Assembly (NCBI GenBank): GCA_013812395.1
Contig: JACCTL010000105.1
Span: 1 to 34,075 of the forward strand
Direction: 5' to 3'
DNA: 34,075 nt
Source: Euzebyaceae bacterium
Lineage (GTDB): Bacteria > Actinomycetota > Nitriliruptoria > Euzebyales > Egibacteraceae
The notes below the pieces were generated by a model. That model had not been told where the DNA came from. It saw nothing but the letters and a program-made list of their open reading frames with translations, and made no database searches. Positions 1-7,860 of the stretch are shown here, one piece after another (within the stretch, counting starts at the first letter, position 1; every line of letters begins with the position of its first letter). The translations under genes were made by a program, and so were the position numbers.

Positions 1-354
1 GCCGTGCAGACCGCCGGCCATGGCGTGCTGGTGGTCTCCGATAACGGACCTGGCGTCCCCGAGTCCGCCCGAGAGCGGCTGTTCGACCCCCCGGCCGCCA
101 CGCCTTGGGCTGCCAGTCCCTGGGCCGTCGCTCGCCAGGCCTCGCAGCCAGGGGGGGCCCGGCGCGTCGGGTTGCCGCTGGTCGGCGAGCTGTGCACGGC
201 AATGGGCGCGCGAATCCGTCAAGAAACCCCGGCCGCCGGCGGCGCGCGTTTCCTGGTGGCCTTCCGCCTGGCTCCCAGCGCGGCCCCAAGCGCCGACGAT
301 GAGCCGGGCGCGCAAGCACCGCCAACCACGCATTCGGACGTGGCGGCCTCCTGA
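1..354 (+). CDS. Histidine-kinase-like ATPase, C-terminal fragment (5' end outside window)
   Basis: The frame is open from the first base and ends at TGA 352-354, so this is the 3' end of a longer gene. The visible ~117 residues resemble the end of a GHKL/HATPase_c domain. An ATP-lid G1-type motif, VSDNGPGVP, is followed by ERLFDP. A later LPLVGELCTAMGARI stretch fits the final helix of the domain, and GGARFLVAFRL fits its last strand. The glycine-rich G2 box is not canonical: RRVGLPL stands where GxGLGL is usual. A short disordered Ala/Pro-rich tail follows. It is probably the C-terminus of a sensor histidine kinase. The substrate, sensor domain and partner regulator lie upstream and cannot be seen. 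dapA starts 62 bases downstream in the same direction. Confidence 0.6.
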   Translation, partial: AVQTAGHGVLVVSDNGPGVPESARERLFDPPAATPWAASPWAVARQASQPGGARRVGLPLVGELCTAMGARIRQETPAAGGARFLVAFRLAPSAAPSADDEPGAQAPPTTHSDVAAS

Positions 355-416
355 GCCTGGCAAGTCGCGCCGTTAGACTCGCCTCGTCGAGTTCCGCCTG
401 CGACCAGGACCTTCCC

Positions 417-1307
417 GTGCCCAGCTTCGGACGAATGCTTACCGCCATGGCCACCCCCATGGCTGCCGATCATGCGGTGGACTTCGACGGCGCGCAGCGT
501 CTGGCGCGGCACCTGATCGACCACGGCAACGACGGCCTGGTCGTGTGTGGCACCACCGGCGAGTCGCCGACCCTGTCGCACGACGAGACGCTCGACCTGA
601 TCCGCGCCGTCGTGGAGGCGGTGGGGGACAGGGCCACGGTCCTGGCCGGCACCGGCAAGAACGACACGGCCGCGACCGTGGCGCTCACCCGCGAGGCCGC
701 CGCCCTCGGGGTGGACGGGATCCTGGCGGTAACGGGCTATTACAACAAGCCGTCGCAGCGCGGGCTGAGCGCCCACTTCCGCGCGGTCGCCGCGGCCACG
801 GACCTGCCGCTGATGCTGTACAACGTCCCCTCGCGCACGGCCAACGAAATTTCTCCAGAGACGCTGCTGGACCTGGCCCGCGAGGTGCCCAACATCGTCG
901 CGGTCAAAGACGCGGTCTCAGACATGGTCAAGGCCGCCTGGCTGGCCGGACGCAAGCCCGACGACTTCGACATCTACTCGGGCGACGACGCGTCGTTTCT
1001 GCCCATGCTGTCGGTGGGCGCGGTCGGCGTGGTCAGCGTCGCCGGCCACCTGGTTGCCGACGACATCGCCCGCATGGCCGAGATGTTCGCCACCGATCCT
1101 CGCAAGGCGTTGGACATCCACCTTCGCCTGCTGCCGCTGTTCACCGGGTTGTTCGCCGACACGTCGCCCGGTCCGTTGAAGGCCGCGCTGCGGATGGTCG
1201 GTTTGCCCGCCGGCCCCGTGCGCCTGCCCCTGGTCGACGTTGACGAGCGCGTCGAGGCGATTGTGGCCGATGCGCTGGCGGCCGCGGGCGTCGAGCGGTT
1301 CCGATGA
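417..1307 (+). CDS. dapA: 4-hydroxy-tetrahydrodipicolinate synthase
   Basis: DapA condenses pyruvate with aspartate semialdehyde, the first committed step of the diaminopimelate/lysine pathway in the cytoplasm. The 296-residue protein is full length for the family. Visible hallmarks are CGTTGES (residues 44-50), GYYNKPSQRG, LYNVPSR with the catalytic Tyr135 and substrate-binding Arg140, and the Schiff-base Lys164 in IVAVKDA. The GTG start at 417 has an AGGA about nine bases upstream and gives the normal N-terminus. The stop overlaps the RNase J start as ATGA, so translation is probably coupled. dapA-rnj-ftsK is a common actinobacterial order. A second lysine-pathway gene, dapF, lies at 23185. 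Confidence 0.96.
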   Translation: MPSFGRMLTAMATPMAADHAVDFDGAQRLARHLIDHGNDGLVVCGTTGESPTLSHDETLDLIRAVVEAVGDRATVLAGTGKNDTAATVALTREAAALGVDGILAVTGYYNKPSQRGLSAHFRAVAAATDLPLMLYNVPSRTANEISPETLLDLAREVPNIVAVKDAVSDMVKAAWLAGRKPDDFDIYSGDDASFLPMLSVGAVGVVSVAGHLVADDIARMAEMFATDPRKALDIHLRLLPLFTGLFADTSPGPLKAALRMVGLPAGPVRLPLVDVDERVEAIVADALAAAGVERFR

Positions 1308-3022
1308 GCGGCGCTGACGCGGGCACGACCCAGACGGGCAGGCGCTCCCAGACGGCCGCACGGCCCCAGACCCGCAGCCAGGCCGTGGAGGTTGCCTTCT
1401 ACGGCGGCCTCGGCGAGATCGGCGCCAACATGGCCAGCGTCGAGGTCGACGGGCGCATCGCCCTGATCGACGTCGGCCTGACCTTCCCCGACGCCGAGCA
1501 CTTCGGCATCGACCTGATCCTGCCTGACTGGTCGCGGCTGCGTCCGCGAGCCGACGACCTGCACTGCGTGGTCATCACTCACGGGCACGAAGATCACATG
1601 GGTGCGCTGCCGTTCTTCCTGCGCGAGTTCCCCGGCGTGCCGGTCTACTCCACCCGGCTGACGCTCGGGCTCATCCGCGCCAAGCTGGAGGAGCACCCCG
1701 ACGTCGAGGCCGACCTGCGTGAGGTCGAGGCCGGCGAGCGGCTGGAGACCGGGCCGTTCGACATCGAGTTCGTCGGCATGGCCCACTCGATCCCCGACGG
1801 GCTGGCGGTGGCGTTCCACACCCCGCACGGCATGATCCTGCACTCCGGCGACTTCAAGCTTGACCAGACCCCCATCGACGGGCGCCCCACCGACCTGCCC
1901 CATCTGGCACAGCTGGGTGACGAGGGCGTCGCGCTGCTGCTGGCCGACTCGACCAACGCCGACATGCCCGGCCACGTGCCCAGCGAGCGCCAGATCGGCA
2001 AGACTCTGCGCGACGTGTTCGACGAGGCCGACGGCCGTATCGTCGTGACGACCTTTGCCAGCCACGTGCACCGCGTGCAGCAGGTCATCGACGCCGCCGT
2101 CGAGGCCGGCCGCAAGGTTTGCTTCGTCGGGCGCTCCATGCTGCGCAACATGCCGATCGCGCGTGATCTCGGCTACCTGCGATACGACGACGCCGATGTC
2201 GTGGAACTGTCCGACGTCGAGCGGGGCAGCCGCTCGCGCGCGGTGATCATCTGCACCGGCTCGCAGGGTGAGCCCTACGCCGCGCTGTCGCTGATGGCCG
2301 CGGGTCAGCACCGTCAGGTGCAGCTCGCCGCCGGCGACACCGTCGTGATGGCCTCGTCGGTCATCCCGGGCAATGAGTCGGCGATCTACCGGTCCATCAA
2401 CGGCCTGTTCCGCCAGGGCGCCAACGTCGTGCACAAAGGCATCGCCGACGTCCACGTCTCCGGCCACGCCGCGGCCGGCGAGCTCAAGTTCTTCCATAAC
2501 ATCGTGCGGGCGCGCGCGTTCGTGCCGGTGCACGGCGAGTACCGCCACCTGCTGGCGCACGCCCGCCTGGCCGCCGAGACCGGGACGCCCGACGATCAAG
2601 TCCTCGTCTGCGGAGACGGCGACACCGTGTTGTTGCGCGACGGGCGGGTCACGCGCGGCGAACCGTTCGAACCGGGTCGGGTGTACGTCGACGGGCTGGG
2701 GGTCGGCGACGTCGGCAACGCCGTGCTGCGCGAGCGCGGCAAGCTGTCCTCGGAGGGCATCTGCGTGGCGGTGGTGCAGGTCGACCAGCACGCACGCATC
2801 ACCGAGGAGCCGCGGGTCTTCCAGCAGGGTGTCATCTACGAGCCAAACCAGGCTTCCCTGCTGGAGCTCGCCGCCAAGACCCTGGCCGAGGAGCTGGCCC
2901 GCAATCACGGCGAGAACGACCCGGCCGTGGTGCGCCGCACCACCTCGACGGTCCTCGGCCGCTTCTGGAAGGACCAGACCGGTCGCCGCCCGGTGATCCT
3001 GCCCATCCTGGTGGAAGTCTGA
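1304..3022 (+). CDS. rnj: Ribonuclease J
   Basis: This metallo-beta-lactamase/beta-CASP ribonuclease combines 5'-3' exonuclease and endonuclease activity and acts in rRNA maturation and mRNA decay. The 572-residue length is typical. The zinc-binding signature ITHGHEDHMG gives His93, His95, Asp97 and His98. LHSGDFKLD, the beta-CASP segment with DSTNAD, and the C-terminal HVSGHAA motif are all present. The N-terminal ~28 residues are a Thr/Arg/Gln-rich extension before the lactamase fold. ATG 1304 overlaps the dapA stop by four bases, and the TGA shares a base with the ftsK start, so the three genes are likely one operon. Confidence 0.95.
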   Translation: MSGADAGTTQTGRRSQTAARPQTRSQAVEVAFYGGLGEIGANMASVEVDGRIALIDVGLTFPDAEHFGIDLILPDWSRLRPRADDLHCVVITHGHEDHMGALPFFLREFPGVPVYSTRLTLGLIRAKLEEHPDVEADLREVEAGERLETGPFDIEFVGMAHSIPDGLAVAFHTPHGMILHSGDFKLDQTPIDGRPTDLPHLAQLGDEGVALLLADSTNADMPGHVPSERQIGKTLRDVFDEADGRIVVTTFASHVHRVQQVIDAAVEAGRKVCFVGRSMLRNMPIARDLGYLRYDDADVVELSDVERGSRSRAVIICTGSQGEPYAALSLMAAGQHRQVQLAAGDTVVMASSVIPGNESAIYRSINGLFRQGANVVHKGIADVHVSGHAAAGELKFFHNIVRARAFVPVHGEYRHLLAHARLAAETGTPDDQVLVCGDGDTVLLRDGRVTRGEPFEPGRVYVDGLGVGDVGNAVLRERGKLSSEGICVAVVQVDQHARITEEPRVFQQGVIYEPNQASLLELAAKTLAEELARNHGENDPAVVRRTTSTVLGRFWKDQTGRRPVILPILVEV

Positions 3023-5583
3023 TGTCGCGGTCGCCGACCAAGAAGCTGCCCACCAGCAGGTCGAGCAAGTCGACGTCACGGTCCACGTCGTCCGCTCGCA
3101 CCTCGTCCGCTCGCACCTCGTCACGCGCACCGGTCCGCGCCAACGGCGCCCGTCGCGCCGGCTCGGGACCTGCCAGCAGCAGTGCGCGCGAAGTGTGGGG
3201 TATCGGGCTGCTGGTCTTCGCCGTCCTGGCCGCGCTCGGGGTCTGGTTCGACCGGGCCGGTGGTCTCGGCACCTACCTGTTCCTGTTGTTCCGCGGGCTG
3301 TTCGGCGTGTTCGGCCTGCTGGCCCCGGTCGTGTTGGCAGCGGTCGGCGTGACTCTGCTACGCGCCAAGCGCCGGGGCAACGCCAGGGTGGCGGTGGGCG
3401 TGGTCATCACCCTGGTCGCGACCTCGGGTCTGTGGCATCTGGCCGCCGGGGCCCCGTCGTTCGACGCGCGGCTGCGGGCGCTGCACCACTCCGGTGGCTG
3501 GCTCGGGGCGCTGGCGTCGCTGCCCTTGCAGTCAGTGGCGGCGACCGCAGGTGCGGTGGTGCTGCTGCTGGCGCTGCTGTGCCTGGGGCTGCTGGTCACC
3601 ACCGCCACGCCGCCCGGAACCGTCATCCGCGCCGTCACCGACGCCTGGTCGTCGCAGCGGGACCGCGTGGCGGAGCGCCGCGAACGGCGCAGGCTGGCGG
3701 CCGAGGAGGCTGCCGAGGCGCGGCAAGCCCGGGAGGCGGCGCAGGGTGGGGATGAGACAAACGCGCGCGGCGAAGGGGCCGGGGCGCCGTCGCCAGCGGG
3801 TGACGGCGTCGGCGCCGACGGTGGCGGTGGCGATGGCGACGCCGAGGATGCCGGGGATGACGAAACGGTCATCGTCTATGACGACCCGGACGCCACCGGG
3901 CCGATCTACACCGACCATGTCGACGCCGGCAAAGCGGGGGCCGTCGCCGCGGGGGCCGTGGTAGCCGGCGCCGGGGCCGACGGTGCCGGGGGGGATGGGA
4001 CCGAGTACGACGCAGCGCTATCGGACACCCGCCTGCTGCCCGTGGGCCTGCGCACCGGTGACGCGGCGGCGACCAAGCTCGGTCCGCTACCCGCGCAAGA
4101 CCCGTGGGCCGACTACGAGCTGCCGTCGCTGTCGGTGTTGCGCAGCGGCCGCGCCGCGCCGGGCAACAAGCGCACCTTGGATCAGATGACGCGGGCGCTG
4201 GAGCACACCCTGCACCAGTTCGGCGTGGACGCGCGCGTCGTGCGGGTGACGCGTGGGCCGACGGTCACCCGCTTCGAGTTGAGCCTCGGCGAGGGGGTCC
4301 GCGTGGGTGCGGTCACCAAGCTGGGCGACGACATCTCCTACGCGCTAGCCACCGCAGAGATCCGCATCGTGGCGCCGATTCCAGGCAAGTCGGCGATCGG
4401 CATCGAGGTGCCGAACCGCGACCGGGACCTGATCACGCTCGGTGACGTGTTGCGCTCGCCGGAGGCGGCCCATCAGCACCATCCGCTGACCGCCGGCATC
4501 GGCGTGGACATCGCCGGCAACCCGGTGCTGGTGAACCTGGCCACGATGCCCCACCTGCTGATCGCCGGTGCCACCGGGTCGGGCAAGTCGGTGACCATGA
4601 ACGACATCGTCACCAGCGTGGTCATGCGGTCCTCGCCGGCGCAGGCCCGCATGATCCTGATCGACCCGAAGCGCGTCGAGCTCAACCACTATGAGGGCGT
4701 GCCGCACCTGCTGACGCCGGTGGTGACCGATCCCAAGCGAGCCACCGAGGCGCTGGCCTGGACGGTCAAGGAGATGGAGGAGCGCTACGAGCGCCTGGCG
4801 CTGCTGGGCTATCGCAACATCGACACTTACAACGCCGCGGTCCGTGACGGCACCGTTCGCGCCGCCCCCGCTCTGTCGGGTCGCGGCGATGAGACGTGGC
4901 AGTTGTTGCCCTACATCCTGCTGGTCATCGACGAGCTGGCCGACCTGATGATGGTCGCGCCACGCGACGTCGAGGGCGCCATCGTGCGCATCGCCCAGAT
5001 GGCTCGGGCGGTCGGCATTCACCTCGTGGTGGCGACGCAGCGCCCGTCGGTCGACGTGGTGACCGGGCTGATCAAAGCCAACATCCCGTCGCGCATCGCC
5101 TTGGCGATGGCGACGCATGCCGACAGTCGCACGATCCTGGACTCCGGCGGTGCCGAGAAGCTCGTCGGCCACGGCGACATGCTGTTCATGCCGGCCAACG
5201 CCAGCAAGCCGCACCGCATCCAGGGCTGCTACATCGACGAGGCCGAGATCGAGCCGATCGTGCGCCATTGCAAGGCCCAGCGGCACGCTGAGTACACCCC
5301 CGGCATCGTGCGCTCGGGCGCCCAAGCGTCGTTCGCCGACGTCACCGGCGATGACGCGTCCGATGAGGATCTGACCCGCGCGGCGATGGACCTGGTGGTG
5401 CGCTCTGGCCTCGGCTCCACCTCGATGCTGCAGCGCAAGCTCAAGGTCGGCTTCGCGCGCGCCGGTCGGCTCATGGATGAGCTGGAGACGATGGGCGTGG
5501 TCGGTCCTTCCGAGGGCCCCAAGGCACGTACGGTGCTCATGACCGTCGACGAGCTCGAGCAGCGCGGCGGTCAGGGCGCCTAG
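3022..5583 (+). CDS. ftsK: DNA translocase FtsK/SpoIIIE
   Basis: FtsK anchors at the division septum and pumps chromosomal DNA so that termini clear the closing septum. The 853-residue protein has a basic Ser/Thr/Arg-rich N-terminus. About four transmembrane segments follow within residues 58-200. A low-complexity Gly/Ala/Asp linker spans roughly residues 220-340. The motor domain has Walker A GATGSGKS at 516-523, Walker B-like LLVIDELADLMM, and VATQRPSVDV. A C-terminal winged-helix gamma domain (about 785-845) is the part that reads KOPS-like DNA in the family. The start overlaps the rnj stop by one base. A 15-base direct repeat around 3088-3120 encodes Ser/Ala/Arg/Thr repeats in the N-terminus. 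Confidence 0.95.
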   Translation: MSRSPTKKLPTSRSSKSTSRSTSSARTSSARTSSRAPVRANGARRAGSGPASSSAREVWGIGLLVFAVLAALGVWFDRAGGLGTYLFLLFRGLFGVFGLLAPVVLAAVGVTLLRAKRRGNARVAVGVVITLVATSGLWHLAAGAPSFDARLRALHHSGGWLGALASLPLQSVAATAGAVVLLLALLCLGLLVTTATPPGTVIRAVTDAWSSQRDRVAERRERRRLAAEEAAEARQAREAAQGGDETNARGEGAGAPSPAGDGVGADGGGGDGDAEDAGDDETVIVYDDPDATGPIYTDHVDAGKAGAVAAGAVVAGAGADGAGGDGTEYDAALSDTRLLPVGLRTGDAAATKLGPLPAQDPWADYELPSLSVLRSGRAAPGNKRTLDQMTRALEHTLHQFGVDARVVRVTRGPTVTRFELSLGEGVRVGAVTKLGDDISYALATAEIRIVAPIPGKSAIGIEVPNRDRDLITLGDVLRSPEAAHQHHPLTAGIGVDIAGNPVLVNLATMPHLLIAGATGSGKSVTMNDIVTSVVMRSSPAQARMILIDPKRVELNHYEGVPHLLTPVVTDPKRATEALAWTVKEMEERYERLALLGYRNIDTYNAAVRDGTVRAAPALSGRGDETWQLLPYILLVIDELADLMMVAPRDVEGAIVRIAQMARAVGIHLVVATQRPSVDVVTGLIKANIPSRIALAMATHADSRTILDSGGAEKLVGHGDMLFMPANASKPHRIQGCYIDEAEIEPIVRHCKAQRHAEYTPGIVRSGAQASFADVTGDDASDEDLTRAAMDLVVRSGLGSTSMLQRKLKVGFARAGRLMDELETMGVVGPSEGPKARTVLMTVDELEQRGGQGA

Positions 5584-5645
5584 GCCGCCGTTTCGCCCGG
5601 CGTCAGGTAGCGGTCGGTGGCGGCTGTGTTGTGCTGTCTTTGTAT

Positions 5646-5687
5646 CCGGAGGCAACGCTTCCGGCGCGCCATCCGGCCGGCGGCCGG
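5646..5687. terminator. Tandem hairpins between convergent ftsK and histidine kinase
   Basis: Two GC-rich hairpins lie in the 114-base gap between convergent genes. The first pairs CCGGAGGC (5646-5653) with GCTTCCGG (5657-5664) over a three-base loop, with one G-T pair. The second pairs CCGGCC (5673-5678) with GGCCGG (5682-5687). Neither has a clear T-run, but position and symmetry fit a bidirectional terminator. The call rests only on structure and context. Confidence 0.4.
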
Positions 5688-5697
5688 CAGCGCGGCG

Positions 5698-7860
5698 CTA
5701 GCCGACTCGCGCCGGTTGGGTCGCTGGCGGCATGGCGCCGGCGGTCGCGGGAAGGCGCACGCTGAACGTCGAACCAACCCCCAGCATCGAGTCGACAGCG
5801 ACGTCACCACCGAGGGCGCGTGCCAGCGCCCGCACGATGTACAGGCCGAGGCCTGCTCCGCTGGTGGTCATCACCAGCGGGTCCTCCACCCGCTCGAAGC
5901 ACTCAAAGACGCGCTCGCGGTCCTCAGGCGGGATGCCACGACCACGGTCGCTCACCGCCAGCAGCAGCCACTCGCCCTCGTCGGCAAGGCGGACATCCAC
6001 CTGCGTTCCCGCCGGCGAGAACTTGCAGGCGTTGCCGACCAGGTTGTCCAAGATCTGGCGCATCCGGGTGGCGTCGGTGACCGCCGACAGCGTCTCGGGC
6101 GCGTCCACGGCGATCTCGTGGTCGGGGTGCACCGCGGCGAGCTGGCCGCTGGCCTCGCGGGCGAATGCCGCCAGATCGGTTCGCGCGGGACGCACGCGCG
6201 GCGCGCCGTCGCCCGTCGAGGACAGCTGGCCCACCAGCAGCAGGTCCTCTACCAGGCGGGTCAGGTGGTCGGCCCGCTGCTCGATCTGGGCGAGTAGCTC
6301 CTCGCGGCGGTGTGCGGGCACTCGCTCCCAGCGACGGCGTAGCAGCTGCGCGCTGCCCTTGATGGGCGTCAGTGGCGTGCGCAGCTCGTGGCTGACGATC
6401 GACAGCATGTCGTCCTTCATGCGCGCGACCCGCCGCTCTGCGGTGACGTCATGGACGACGGCGACGCGTAGCTCGCCGAGCGCACGGTCCCGGACGGTCG
6501 AGACCGACACGCGCCACACCCGCTCGCTGTCACCGTCACCGCGCGCGACATCGTGGACGCCCTCGCTGCCCCACGGCCCGTCACCGAGCACGTCGGCGAC
6601 GGGAAGGTTGAGCGCCGCGTCCCCGTCGAGTTGGGCCAGCGCCGCCATCGCCGGGTTGCACAGCCGCACCAGTCCGTCGGCGTCCAGCACGAGGATGCCA
6701 TCACCGGTGCCGTCGACGACCGCCCCAAGGGTGGCCCGTTCCTGCCGTAGGAAGGTGGCGGCGACCGAGCGCTGCGCGTGCACCCGCCCGGAGGCGGCCA
6801 GGCGCTCCAGCCACTCACGCCCCTGACCGTGGGGGTCCAGCTCACCCGCCCAGGCGACCAGCACGGCGTCGCCGAGGCTCAGGGCGACGCACTCGCCGGC
6901 GACCGCGGGGCCCAATACCCGTGCCTGCGTGACCAGCGGCAACGGCATCGTCGCCTCGACCGGGCACGGGCCGCTGCCGGGCGGGATGTCGCCGAGCCAC
7001 ACCCCGTCGCGCCACACGGCCGCGCTGCTGCCCAGGATCGCCCCAACGCCGGAGATCAGGGCGGTCAGGACCTGGTCCGGGTCGGCAGCGTCACCGAGGC
7101 GATGCTCGACCTCGACGAACGCCTGCGACCGCTCACGGTCGACGCGGGCTCGCACCTCTTGGCGGTAAGCGGCATGCAACAGCACCAACGGCACGACCAG
7201 GGTGGGTAGCGCCCAGGGATGGAAGGTGAGCAACAGCACCGCCAGCAGCCCGAGGCAGGCGTTGCCGGCGGCGAGCAGCGCGGCGGTCCCGATCATCCGG
7301 CGCACCGTGACGGTGAAGCCGTCGCCGCTGGTGGTCGCGATGATGCCGGCGACGGTGACCGTGTTGACGACCAAGAACAAGGCGACGCCGATGGCGGCGG
7401 CAGCGACGGCCGAGGGTCCGATCGCACCGGGACGCGGCGCCAGTAATTGCACCACCAGGGTCGCGGCGGCGGCTCCCGCCACGTACTGCGCGACGTTGAA
7501 GGCGAGCTTCACCAGTCGCTGACGCTCCAGCAGTTGCCAGGCCGTGATCGCCAGGACCGCGGCCGCGATGACGGTGGTTGGCGGCGCCAGCAGCAGCCCG
7601 GCCGCCAGCGTGGCGTCACCGAGGGTGAAGCGGGCGGTGCCCCCGCGCCGGTACGGCAGGTCGACGCGGACAGCCTCCCCGCCCGCGATGGCGATGGCCA
7701 GCATGGCTACGTCGACCGCGGATGGCATCGCCACGTCCGTGGCGATCGCCAGAACGGCCAGGCCGACCGCGGCGGCGGCGGTCGCTACGATGAGCCGGCG
7801 CGCCGCCGGAGGCAACGCCGCCACGGGTGGGCGGGGCGACCGCGACAGCGCCGGGATCAC
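5698..7860 (-). CDS. Membrane-bound sensor histidine kinase (GAF-PAS-HisKA-HATPase)
   Basis: This 720-residue sensor kinase would autophosphorylate and pass phosphate to a response regulator, but none lies beside it. Residues about 20-235 form a multi-helix membrane domain. A GAF-like region (about 245-365) and a PAS domain (about 375-475, with GTGDGILVLDADG) follow. The HisKA dimerisation domain has the phospho-acceptor His491 in SHELRTPL. The HATPase_c domain shows DNLVGNACKFS (N box), DRGRGIP (G1) and GAGLGLYIV (G2). The GTG start at 7860 overlaps the stop of the upstream protease as GTGA, so the kinase is probably translated by coupling from the protease message. The stimulus is unknown; I infer something linked to the envelope or proteolysis from the coupling. 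Confidence 0.88.
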   Translation of the reverse strand: MIPALSRSPRPPVAALPPAARRLIVATAAAAVGLAVLAIATDVAMPSAVDVAMLAIAIAGGEAVRVDLPYRRGGTARFTLGDATLAAGLLLAPPTTVIAAAVLAITAWQLLERQRLVKLAFNVAQYVAGAAAATLVVQLLAPRPGAIGPSAVAAAAIGVALFLVVNTVTVAGIIATTSGDGFTVTVRRMIGTAALLAAGNACLGLLAVLLLTFHPWALPTLVVPLVLLHAAYRQEVRARVDRERSQAFVEVEHRLGDAADPDQVLTALISGVGAILGSSAAVWRDGVWLGDIPPGSGPCPVEATMPLPLVTQARVLGPAVAGECVALSLGDAVLVAWAGELDPHGQGREWLERLAASGRVHAQRSVAATFLRQERATLGAVVDGTGDGILVLDADGLVRLCNPAMAALAQLDGDAALNLPVADVLGDGPWGSEGVHDVARGDGDSERVWRVSVSTVRDRALGELRVAVVHDVTAERRVARMKDDMLSIVSHELRTPLTPIKGSAQLLRRRWERVPAHRREELLAQIEQRADHLTRLVEDLLLVGQLSSTGDGAPRVRPARTDLAAFAREASGQLAAVHPDHEIAVDAPETLSAVTDATRMRQILDNLVGNACKFSPAGTQVDVRLADEGEWLLLAVSDRGRGIPPEDRERVFECFERVEDPLVMTTSGAGLGLYIVRALARALGGDVAVDSMLGVGSTFSVRLPATAGAMPPATQPARVG

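Noticed and set aside
974-3130. 718-residue open frame on the minus strand opposite dapA, RNase J and the ftsK start
   Set aside because: It lies opposite proven genes, is His/Val/Gly-rich low-complexity sequence typical of antisense frames in GC-rich DNA, and has no recognisable domain.
4345-5655. 436-residue minus-strand open frame opposite the ftsK motor domain
   Set aside because: It is antisense to a conserved domain and has no motif or credible start.
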